Source of the DNA: an uncultured Clostridia bacterium
GTDB taxonomy: Bacteria; Bacillota; Clostridia; Oscillospirales; Acutalibacteraceae
Assembly (NCBI GenBank): GCA_944380845.1
Contig: CALWIU010000079.1
Location: forward strand, 1 to 39,115
DNA: 39,115 bases
Direction of reading: 5' to 3'
The notes under the pieces are model-generated. The model had not been told where the DNA came from and did no database searches. It worked only from the letters and a program-made list of their open reading frames with translations. Below are positions 16,708-24,105 of this stretch, one piece after another (positions within the stretch are counted from its first letter, which is position 1; each line of letters opens with the position of its first letter). The translations under genes were made by a program, and so were the position numbers.

Positions 16708-17397
16708 ATGATCTATGTAACAGGCGACACCCACGGCGACCCCGCGCGGCTTTCGGCGCAGGCACTGCGCAAGCTGAAAGAAAACGACACGCTGATCATC
16801 TGCGGCGATTTCGGTTTTTTGTGGAACGGCGATAAAAAAGAAGAAAAACTGCTGCGCGAACTGGGCAGCCGGAAATACAACATCTGTTTTCTGGACGGAA
16901 CGCACGAAAACTTTGACCTGTTGCGGGAAGCACCGAAGGAGCAATGGAAAAACGGAACCGTCCGGGTGATCTACGGCAACCTGCGGTATCTGCTGCGCGG
17001 GGAAGTCTATCACCTGGAAGGCATGAAGATTTTCACCATGGGCGGCGGCGAGAGCCCCGACCGGGAAATGCGTGTCGGAACCGAACACTGGAGCCGGGAG
17101 GAAATGCCGTCCCGCGCAGAACTGTTTCACGGGCTGGAAAGCATTGAAAAAGCACAATTTGATGTGGATTTGATTTTCACCCACGAGCCGCCGCTGAAAA
17201 CCAAGGAATTTTTAAGTCTGGGCACCGAGGGAGAAACCCGCGTTTCAGCGCTGAACTCCTATTTTGATGAGATCGGAAAAATTTGCAAATATAAAAAATG
17301 GTATTTCGGAAGCACCCATATGGACAAGGTGATTTCCCGCTCCCGAACCGCCGTTTTCCGGGATATCCGCAACGCGGTCACAGGGGAAAAGCTGTGA
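16708..17397 (+). CDS. Calcineurin-like metallophosphoesterase
   Basis: 229 residues with metallophosphatase signatures: GDTHGD near the N-terminus, CGDFGFLW, GTHENFD (in place of GNHE), and downstream FTHEPP and GSTHMD. These supply the Asp, His and Asn ligands for two metal ions. It acts on a phosphoester, but the substrate is not deducible. ATG 16708 gives the canonical MIYVTGDTHGD start. An ATG at 16684 (MTERTGRI...) is in frame and cannot be excluded. It is single and convergent with the alcohol dehydrogenase gene 21 bp downstream. No terminator is visible between them. Confidence 0.88.
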   Translation: MIYVTGDTHGDPARLSAQALRKLKENDTLIICGDFGFLWNGDKKEEKLLRELGSRKYNICFLDGTHENFDLLREAPKEQWKNGTVRVIYGNLRYLLRGEVYHLEGMKIFTMGGGESPDREMRVGTEHWSREEMPSRAELFHGLESIEKAQFDVDLIFTHEPPLKTKEFLSLGTEGETRVSALNSYFDEIGKICKYKKWYFGSTHMDKVISRSRTAVFRDIRNAVTGEKL

Positions 17398-17418
17398 TGT
17401 CGCGCGACTGCATCCGGC

Positions 17419-18528
17419 TCACTGCAAGGACAAAAGCGCGTTTTCGCCGTCGGAAGCGGTGAACGAACCGGGCGAACGCAGAAAGTTTGCCGGAACCTGC
17501 TGTTCCCAGCGGCGGGCGATTTCATGCGCCTGTTCCCCGGTGAACAGCTTGTGCACGCCGGTCAGACTGCGCAGGATCGCAACCAGTTCTTCCTGCGGAC
17601 AGGAAACAAGATTCAGGATATCCTGGGCTTTTTTCGGCGCGAACCGCTGGGCGCGCTCCAGCAGAACCGGCGCAAAGGCGGCGGTGGCTTTGCCGTGCGG
17701 AATGCCGCATTCTTCGGTCAAGACATAGCCGATGGCGTGCGGGAAGAGCGTGCCGGTAATGTTGATGGCAAGTCCGGACAGCAAAGAGCCGATATACAGT
17801 TTTTCCCGCAGTTTTTGATCGGGAAGCTTGCCCGTTTCATAAAAATGCCGCAGTCCTTCCCAAACCAGCGGCAAAGCCGCAAGCGCGTAGCTTCCCGACA
17901 GGATGTTGGCGTTGTTGGCTAAATAGCTTTCTGCGGCATGGGCAAAAGCGTCCAGCGCCGTACTGACTGTCGTGCCGTACGGAACCGATAAGGTATAGCG
18001 ATAATCGCAAACGGCAAGCGTACCGTAACAACCGGCGCCGCCGATGCTTTTTTTCCTGCCGTTTTGCCCGGTCAGGACGGCAATGCCGGTCACTTCACTG
18101 CCCGTGCCCGCCGTCGTACCGATCAAAACGGACGGCAGCGGTTTTTTCCATCCTGTCCGGTCGCCGTAAATATCATCGGGCGACAGCGCCTCATTCGCGG
18201 CGTACCAGCCGATCGCCTTGACCGCATCCAGCGGAGACCCGCCGCCGATGCCGATGAGAAAATCCGCGCAAAAATCCCGCGCTTCTTTTCCCGCTGCCCA
18301 GCAGGTCGCCGTATGGGGATTGGGCTCGATTTTATCAAAAATACGATACGAAATGCCGCATTCGCCCAACAGGCGGATGGTTTCCGCCAAAGCGCCGCTT
18401 TTGACCGCCGAAGAACCGCCGGTCACAATCAACGCGCGCTTTCCCAGAGAAGCAATCCAATCCTTCGCCTGAACAAGGGCATTCTCTCCGCAAAGGACCC
18501 GAACGGGCATAAAACTACTGATCGTCAA
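17419..18528 (-). CDS. Iron-containing alcohol dehydrogenase
   Basis: 369 residues, group III (Fe-type) ADH. The NAD(P)-binding motif is GIGGGSPLDAVK, followed by TTAGTGSEVT. Metal ligands are visible as Asp and His in TALDAFAHAAESY and the two His in FPHAIGYV and GIPHGKA. It likely reduces an aldehyde to an alcohol in fermentation, with NADH or NADPH; the substrate is not deducible. The start is assigned to TTG 18528, which gives MTISSFMPVRVLCGENAL as expected for the family. The only nearby ATG (18510) would remove conserved residues and has no ribosome binding site. Confidence 0.92.
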   Translation of the reverse strand: MTISSFMPVRVLCGENALVQAKDWIASLGKRALIVTGGSSAVKSGALAETIRLLGECGISYRIFDKIEPNPHTATCWAAGKEARDFCADFLIGIGGGSPLDAVKAIGWYAANEALSPDDIYGDRTGWKKPLPSVLIGTTAGTGSEVTGIAVLTGQNGRKKSIGGAGCYGTLAVCDYRYTLSVPYGTTVSTALDAFAHAAESYLANNANILSGSYALAALPLVWEGLRHFYETGKLPDQKLREKLYIGSLLSGLAINITGTLFPHAIGYVLTEECGIPHGKATAAFAPVLLERAQRFAPKKAQDILNLVSCPQEELVAILRSLTGVHKLFTGEQAHEIARRWEQQVPANFLRSPGSFTASDGENALLSLQ

Positions 18529-18590
18529 AACAAAACACTCGCTTTCCCATAGAAGCAGCTATTCTTTTTTAAGCCGCTTTTTCTTGTTAT

Positions 18591-18619
18591 AGTATACCAT
18601 TGCACCGGACAAAGTGCAA
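18591..18619 (-). promoter_or_regulatory. Sigma-A promoter of the alcohol dehydrogenase gene
   Basis: Minus strand: -35 TTGCAC (18614-18619), a 17-bp spacer, -10 TATACT (18591-18596). The leader is about 55 nt. Confidence 0.65.
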
Positions 18620-18669
18620 CCGCTCAAATCTTAAAATCCTGAGAATCCTGACCAAAAAGGAGTTTTTTC

Positions 18670-19347
18670 ATGACACCGGCGATTCCGATTTTGGCTCTTA
18701 CGCACGAATACTGTGTGATCAAAAAGCCGGCAGGGCTGACCAGTGAAGAAGGCGCGCAAAGCCTGATCCCTCTATTGCAGCAAGCGCTTGCCGAACGGGG
18801 CGAAAACACCGCGCTTTTTCCGGTTCACCGGCTGGACAAGCCCACCGGCGGGGTGATGGTCTACGCCCGCACCAAAGAAAGCGCCGCCTATTTTTCCCGT
18901 CTTGCCGCCGATAACGGTCTGCACAAACTGTATCTGGCGAAAATATCCGGCAATCTGACGCCGCCCGACGGGGAAATGCACGACCTTTTGTTTCACGACC
19001 GAACGAAAAACAAAACCTTCGCCGTCAAACGAATGCGTAAAGGCGTAAAGGAAGCGGCGCTTTTATACCGAACGCTGGAACAAACAGACGGGGATTCCCT
19101 TCTGGCAATCCGTCTTTTGACCGGCAGAACCCACCAGATCCGCGCCCAACTTGCCACGCGCGGGTTCTCTCTGCTGGGCGACCGACGCTACGGCGGCAAA
19201 AGCCATTCCCGCCTTTGCCTGTGGGCGCAGGGACTTGCTTTCCGGGAGAAGGACGGAACCGAAGTCTGTTTTTGTGCGCCCGCGCCCTTTGCCCCGGCGT
19301 ATGACCAACCGCTGTTTTCCCTTTTTCCCAACCGAACGGAGGAATGA
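18670..19347 (+). CDS. RluA-family RNA pseudouridine synthase
   Basis: 225 residues. It isomerises specific uridines in rRNA or tRNA. The catalytic motif HRLDKPTGG places Asp at about residue 56. Downstream are KLYLAKI and the family hallmark LTGRTHQIRAQLA, then LLGDRRYGG. There is no S4 domain, so it resembles TruC/RluA-type short members; the target cannot be fixed. AAGGAG precedes the ATG. The stop lies within the start region of the DUF308 gene, so the pair is probably an operon. Confidence 0.93.
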   Translation: MTPAIPILALTHEYCVIKKPAGLTSEEGAQSLIPLLQQALAERGENTALFPVHRLDKPTGGVMVYARTKESAAYFSRLAADNGLHKLYLAKISGNLTPPDGEMHDLLFHDRTKNKTFAVKRMRKGVKEAALLYRTLEQTDGDSLLAIRLLTGRTHQIRAQLATRGFSLLGDRRYGGKSHSRLCLWAQGLAFREKDGTEVCFCAPAPFAPAYDQPLFSLFPNRTEE

Positions 19348-19349
19348 TG

Positions 19350-19925
19350 ATGGATATTTGGAATACTTTTTTTAAGAAAATACAAATCAGCAGTCTGATC
19401 CTGACCTTGCTGGGCATTCTGTTCGGGCTGGCGGCGCTGCTGCGCCCGAATACCGTTTCGCTGGGGCTTTGCCGCGTGATGGGCGCGGGGATCCTGATCG
19501 GCGCGGTCAGCTGTCTGATCTCCTATTTCACATCGCCCTTTTCCCGCTTCTGGAAGGGGCTGGCGCTGACAGGCGCTATCCTTTTGGGGATCATTGCGCT
19601 GTGGATCCTGTTCCGCCCGACTTCTGTACTGCGGCTGCTCAGTCTGATGCTGGGGGTCATGCTGATTGCCAACGGCGCAACGGACTTTCAGCTCGGCATG
19701 CTGCTTTTCGGCGGCCCCCTGCGCCGGTTTTCCGCCGTCTTTGCCGTGGTCTGCATTCTGCTGGGCATAGCCGCCGTGCTCAATCCACTGTCCGCCAGCG
19801 CCCTGATTATGCGGCTGATCGGACTTTTGCTGCTCATCGGCAGTATCTTTGGGTTATATCTGATCCTGCGTTTTTATAAAAACCAGAAAAACGATCGCTC
19901 ACAGGACAGCAGCCCGCTTTCCTGA
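19350..19925 (+). CDS. DUF308 (HdeD-like) membrane protein
   Basis: About 191 residues with six hydrophobic segments arranged as three repeats with Arg-Pro-containing turns (AALLRPNTVS, ILFRPTSVL, AVLNPLSAS). This is typical of DUF308/HdeD-like proteins of unknown function. Three ATGs in tandem (19344, 19347, 19350) are possible starts. GGAGG at 19338-19342 favours the third (7-bp spacing). Translation is probably coupled to the pseudouridine synthase. It ends before a bidirectional terminator. Confidence 0.85.
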   Translation: MDIWNTFFKKIQISSLILTLLGILFGLAALLRPNTVSLGLCRVMGAGILIGAVSCLISYFTSPFSRFWKGLALTGAILLGIIALWILFRPTSVLRLLSLMLGVMLIANGATDFQLGMLLFGGPLRRFSAVFAVVCILLGIAAVLNPLSASALIMRLIGLLLLIGSIFGLYLILRFYKNQKNDRSQDSSPLS

Positions 19926-19965
19926 AAAAGCACGGCGCCGAACCGCCCCGCTGTCCCATTCCATG

Positions 19966-20023
19966 AAAAAAAGAACCGTCCCCGGCAGAAGCAGAACTGC
20001 TTATGTTGGGGACGGTTGTTTTT
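19966..20023. terminator. Bidirectional terminator between DUF308 and DUF815 genes
   Basis: AACCGTCCCC (19974-19983) pairs with GGGGACGGTT, with an inner AAGCAG/CTGCTT stem. On the plus strand it is followed by GTTTTT and on the minus strand by CTTTTTTT, so it serves both convergent genes. Confidence 0.85.
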
Positions 20024-20075
20024 GATTTCCGGTTTTTGCTTCCAGACGCTGCGGCGTTGCTCTGCGGCAGTCTGC

Positions 20076-21272
20076 TTATTGTTCCTCACCGGCAAGGATG
20101 CGGTCGATATACTGCTTTGCGGTGCGCGGCGATCTGCCGCCTTTTCTTGTGGCAAAGGCTTCCGCGCCCCGGCACAGCTCTTCCCGGTCACGCAGGATGC
20201 CGTGGCTATCCGCCAGCGCGGTAACAATATTCAAATACGCCTTGCGATCCGGATGGATATAGGTCACATGCAGACCGAACCGGTCGGACAGAGAAATGAT
20301 CTCCTGCAAGGTATCGTTGTAATGCACCTCGTCGCCGTCCCGGTCGCTGAAGCTCTCCTTCACCAAATGGCGGCGGTTGCTGGTGACATAAATCGCCGTG
20401 TTGGACGCTTTGGCGGAAACGGAACCTTCCAGCACCGCTTTCAGCGCGCCGAAGTCATCGTCGTTGCCGGAAAAAGACAGATCGTCAATGAACAGGATAA
20501 AAGTCAGGGGATTGGCGGAAAGCTCGTCGGTAATCATCGGCAGATCATGCAGCTGGCTTTTGGTGATCTGGATCAGCCGCAGCCCCATCGGCGCAAAATA
20601 ATTGGCAACCGCTTTGACGGTGGAAGATTTGCCGGTACCGGCATCGCCGGTCAAAAGCACATTCTGCGCCGGTTTTCCTTCCACCAGCGCCCGTGTGTTT
20701 TCGATCACCTGCCGCCGTTCGTTTTCGTAGCCCTTCAGGTCGTTCAGCGAAATGTGGTCGGGGTATTTGACCGGAACAATCACGCCGTCGCGCAAAATAA
20801 AGGAGGTGTATTTCGCATAGATTCCATACCCGTGCCGGGAAAGCTGCTCGGTACGCTGCCGGTAATCGGCGGCAATATCAATCGTCTTTTCATCCCAGTC
20901 GGCAAGATATGCCTCGCTGCCGAAAAAGCCGCGAAAGCGATCCGGCGTCAGCGCGGCGATCTCGGAAAACACCGACAGCTCATAGGCAAGACAGTTTTGC
21001 ATATAAGGGGGGATCTCCTGTTTCATGGCTTTGCGGCGCACATACAGGTTATCGTCCTCTCGCAGGAGCTCGGCAACCGAATGCGAAAGGCTGCCGCCCT
21101 TTTGATAAATCGACTCGACAAAGGCGGCATATGCCTTTGTCGCTTCTCTTTTATTGCCATCCTGAGAGGCCTTCAGCAGCGCACGCAGCGCCGTTAAGAC
21201 CGGGTCCGTCAACAAATGGCGGAAAATCACAAGAGAATCCATCTTCCGCAGCAATTGTTCACAAAAATCCAT
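20076..21272 (-). CDS. DUF815-family AAA-type ATPase
   Basis: 398 residues. A helical N-terminal region of about 170 residues precedes a P-loop ATPase domain. Walker A is GDAGTGKSS (about residue 208), Walker B FILFIDDLSF, and there is a sensor-like TSNRRH. The family is widespread in Firmicutes and proteobacteria and its function is not established. ATG 21272 is preceded by GGAAGGGATT. The gene is 35 bp downstream of the nitroreductase gene on the same strand and probably in its transcript. Confidence 0.9.
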   Translation of the reverse strand: MDFCEQLLRKMDSLVIFRHLLTDPVLTALRALLKASQDGNKREATKAYAAFVESIYQKGGSLSHSVAELLREDDNLYVRRKAMKQEIPPYMQNCLAYELSVFSEIAALTPDRFRGFFGSEAYLADWDEKTIDIAADYRQRTEQLSRHGYGIYAKYTSFILRDGVIVPVKYPDHISLNDLKGYENERRQVIENTRALVEGKPAQNVLLTGDAGTGKSSTVKAVANYFAPMGLRLIQITKSQLHDLPMITDELSANPLTFILFIDDLSFSGNDDDFGALKAVLEGSVSAKASNTAIYVTSNRRHLVKESFSDRDGDEVHYNDTLQEIISLSDRFGLHVTYIHPDRKAYLNIVTALADSHGILRDREELCRGAEAFATRKGGRSPRTAKQYIDRILAGEEQ

Positions 21273-21307
21273 ACTAATCCCTTCCGATTCAAAATGTTAT
21301 GATTCGA

Positions 21308-21871
21308 TCAGGCCTGCTCCGGTTCGATCACCAGCAAACGGCCTTCTGCCCGGGGTTTTGCCGGCGGATCTTCCGCCCCGTGACCGACGGCGACGGAAAT
21401 CAAAAAACGCTCGTTCGCCCCGACTTGCAGGCGTTCTTTCCATTTACCGGCAAACGCGCCCTCAAAAAGCGCGCCGACGCTGCCAATTATGCAGCTATCC
21501 AGCCCGAGCGCTTTGGCGGCGATGGCGATATTCTCAACCAGAATGCCCGCGTCAATGCCGCAGTCCTCTTCCGAAAAAACAAAGAACATACACGGAGCGG
21601 TCTGGTACACGGGATTGACATCCCACCGCGTATAGGCGGGCGCATCCCAGCCGACAGTATCCTTAAAATCCCGATTCAATTCATCAAGCATGGTCTGATC
21701 CGTCACCACGCGAACATGGGTGCTCTGGCGGTTGCGGGCGCTGGGCGCATAGAGCGCGCAGCGGGAAAGGAGCTCGATTTCCTCCCTGGTCAGAGGCTCG
21801 CCGGTATACGAACGGACGGTGCGCCGGCTCAAAATGGCTTGGATTGTTTCGTTTTGTGCTAACGCTGACAT
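21308..21871 (-). CDS. Nitroreductase-family flavoprotein
   Basis: 187 residues. FMN-dependent NAD(P)H oxidoreductase fold: SRRTVRSYTGEPLTREEIE at the N-terminus (FMN phosphate-binding Arg), APSARNRQ, and GLDSCIIGSV near the C-terminal flavin site. The length is that of short nitroreductases. The physiological substrate is unknown. AAAGGTGG lies 6 bp before the ATG. A near-consensus promoter lies just upstream. It probably leads the DUF815 gene in an operon. Confidence 0.92.
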   Translation of the reverse strand: MSALAQNETIQAILSRRTVRSYTGEPLTREEIELLSRCALYAPSARNRQSTHVRVVTDQTMLDELNRDFKDTVGWDAPAYTRWDVNPVYQTAPCMFFVFSEEDCGIDAGILVENIAIAAKALGLDSCIIGSVGALFEGAFAGKWKERLQVGANERFLISVAVGHGAEDPPAKPRAEGRLLVIEPEQA

Positions 21872-21900
21872 ACCGATCCACCTTTCTTTTCAGCTGATTT

Positions 21901-21929
21901 ATTATACAACGCGTCCGAAGGCTTGTAAA
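21901..21929 (-). promoter_or_regulatory. Sigma-A promoter of the nitroreductase gene
   Basis: Minus strand: -35 TTTACA (21924-21929), a 17-bp spacer, -10 TATAAT (21901-21906). The start lies about 22 nt upstream of the ATG. Confidence 0.8.
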
Positions 21930-21995
21930 GGGACGCGGCGGGATTTCTTCGCTTTTGCCGACAACAGCACCCAAAAAGCGGCAGATTTTGAATTT

Positions 21996-22036
21996 TTTTA
22001 CAATCATTCGATTCCTCTCAAAAAAGTATTGTAAAA
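21996..22036. promoter_or_regulatory. Possible operator: 9-bp inverted repeat over the ABC exporter promoter
   Basis: TTTTACAAT (21996-22004) and ATTGTAAAA (22028-22036) are perfect inverted copies separated by 23 bp. The right arm covers the -35 box of the exporter promoter. The arrangement would suit a dimeric repressor binding two half-sites. No regulator gene lies next to it. Confidence 0.4.
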
Positions 22037-22057
22037 CATTCATTAAAATGGTATGAT
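22029..22057 (+). promoter_or_regulatory. Sigma-A promoter of the ABC exporter operon
   Basis: TTGTAA (22029-22034), a 17-bp spacer, TATGAT (22052-22057). The leader is about 48 nt, with GAGGGAAAGG before the ATG. Confidence 0.7.
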
Positions 22058-22110
22058 AATAAGGCTGTCGAAATCCTTTCCGTTTCGGCAGCCACTTATC
22101 GAGGGAAAGG

Positions 22111-24105
22111 ATGATCGCTTTGCTGAAGCTTTTAAAATATTTAAAGCCGTATCGCGGCTTTGCCGCCCTTTCGGTCGTTCTGGTGCTGATTACCAATTTA
22201 CTGCAATTGGTGACGCCCCTTTTGACCGAACGCATGATAAACGAAGGCATCCAGCTTGCCGACCCGGAAAAAATTCTTCAAATCGGCTCGCTGATGCTGA
22301 CGATTTCCGCTTTGAATATCATTATCTCTGTTTTTAATACTTATTGCACCTCCAAAACCGCGTCCGGTTACTCTACCCTTTTGCGCAAGGCGCTGTTCCG
22401 CAAGGTGCAGGAACTGTCCCAAAGCGACATCAACCGCATTGGCGTTGCTTCGCTGATTACCCGTTCTTCCAATGACATCACGCAGGTGCAGCAGATGGTC
22501 ATGACCGTTTTGCAGCAGATTATCGCCGTGCCCGTGCTGTTGGTTGGCGGTCTGGTGATGGCAATTGCCAAAAGCGCCGAGCTGTCAAAAATCATCCTGA
22601 TCATCGTGCCGGTGATTCTGGTTCTGTTTTTAATCCTGCTGGCGTTTTTAATGCCGCTGTTCACCAAAATGCAGCAGCGCATCGACAACCTCAATCAGGT
22701 GATCCGTGAAAAGCTGAGCGGCATTCGCGTGATCCGCGCATTCAACCGCAATGACTATGAGGACGGGCGCTTCCGCAAAGCCAATCTGGATCTGACCTCC
22801 ATTGCCCTGAAGGTACAGCGCATTTTCGCCTTTTTGCTGCCCATTGCCATTCTTCTGGTGTTCGGTCTGATCTCCGTCCTGCTCTGGTACACCGGCAGTC
22901 ACGCCAATTCCCTTGACCCGACCATTGCCGCACAGCGCCAGGAGCTTGCCAACACCATCGGCACCCTGACCGCCTTTGTTACCTATTTGATGCTGGTCAT
23001 CACAGCCGTGACGCTGGGCGCTTCGCTTTTCGCCGTCATCCCCAAGGCGTCCATTTCCGCAAAGAGAATCCTTGAAGTCATGGAAATGCAGCCGCAGATC
23101 ACAGAGCCGCAGTCCCCGGTTCAGCCGCAGGAGGACAAGCTGGGATGGGTGGAATTTCGCAATGTGAGCTTTACCTATCCGGATCTTCCGAAGCTGGAAG
23201 AGCCGAAGAGCCGATTTGCCTTTTTAAACCGGCTGAAGGAAGGCAAGCAAAAGGAAGAGAAAAAGAAGCAGGCCACAGCGCCGGCGCCGCCGATGCCCAT
23301 CGGGAAAAACAAAGGTTCTTCCGACGCGCTGATCGAGAATGAAACCGAACCCCCGGCGCCCCTCCCGCACGGTGAAAAATCGGAACTGGAAAAGGAAGCG
23401 CAGCAAAAAGTTTCGCTGCAAAACATCTCCTTTGTTTCCAAGCCCGGAGAAGTCACAGCCATCCTCGGCGGTACCGGCAGCGGCAAATCAACGCTGGTCA
23501 GCCTGATCCCGCGGCTGTACGATGTGACGGAAGGGGAACTGCTGGTGGACGGTGTGAATGTCAAGGATCTTTCCATGGCAGACCTGCACGCCTCCATCGC
23601 CTATATCCCGCAGAAAGCCTTTTTGTTCAGCGGCACCATTGCCGACAACATCCGTTACGGCAAACCCGACGCCACCGATGAAGAAATCGACCGCGCCTTG
23701 CGTATCGCGCAGGCAAAGGTCTTTGTTGAAAAAATGCCCGACGGCGTCAACAGCATGATTTCACAGGCGGGCACCAATGTTTCCGGCGGTCAGCGCCAAC
23801 GGCTTGCCATCGCACGGGCGATTGTAAAAAATGCAAAGATCTGTATTTTCGACGACAGTTTTTCCGCCCTTGACCTTGCGACCGACGCCAAACTGCGCGC
23901 CGCCATCCGCGAAAATCTGACCGATACAAACATTATCATCGTCGCACAGCGGATCGGTACGGTTCTGGACGCCGACCGGATCATTGTGCTTGAAAAAGGC
24001 GGCATCGCCGGTATCGGTACGCACCAGCAGCTGATGGAAAGCTGCGAAGTGTATCGGGAAATGGTATTTTCTCAGCTTTCTGAAGAGGAGGTGGCAGCGT
24101 TATGA
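22111..24105 (+). CDS. Heterodimeric ABC exporter subunit 1 (degenerate ATPase site, NBD insertion)
   Basis: 664 residues: six membrane helices (~1-320) then a nucleotide-binding domain. Walker A is GGTGSGKST (~454) and the signature VSGGQRQR is intact. The Walker B tail reads IFDDSFSALD with Asp for the catalytic Glu, and the H-loop reads VAQRIGTV with Gln for His. These are hallmarks of the non-hydrolysing half of heterodimeric multidrug or lipid exporters. Residues ~358-436 are an insertion rich in Lys, Glu and Pro between the first NBD strand (EFRNVSFTYPD) and VSLQNISF, where relatives have about 8 residues. It overlaps subunit 2 by 4 bp. Confidence 0.95.
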   Translation: MIALLKLLKYLKPYRGFAALSVVLVLITNLLQLVTPLLTERMINEGIQLADPEKILQIGSLMLTISALNIIISVFNTYCTSKTASGYSTLLRKALFRKVQELSQSDINRIGVASLITRSSNDITQVQQMVMTVLQQIIAVPVLLVGGLVMAIAKSAELSKIILIIVPVILVLFLILLAFLMPLFTKMQQRIDNLNQVIREKLSGIRVIRAFNRNDYEDGRFRKANLDLTSIALKVQRIFAFLLPIAILLVFGLISVLLWYTGSHANSLDPTIAAQRQELANTIGTLTAFVTYLMLVITAVTLGASLFAVIPKASISAKRILEVMEMQPQITEPQSPVQPQEDKLGWVEFRNVSFTYPDLPKLEEPKSRFAFLNRLKEGKQKEEKKKQATAPAPPMPIGKNKGSSDALIENETEPPAPLPHGEKSELEKEAQQKVSLQNISFVSKPGEVTAILGGTGSGKSTLVSLIPRLYDVTEGELLVDGVNVKDLSMADLHASIAYIPQKAFLFSGTIADNIRYGKPDATDEEIDRALRIAQAKVFVEKMPDGVNSMISQAGTNVSGGQRQRLAIARAIVKNAKICIFDDSFSALDLATDAKLRAAIRENLTDTNIIIVAQRIGTVLDADRIIVLEKGGIAGIGTHQQLMESCEVYREMVFSQLSEEEVAAL

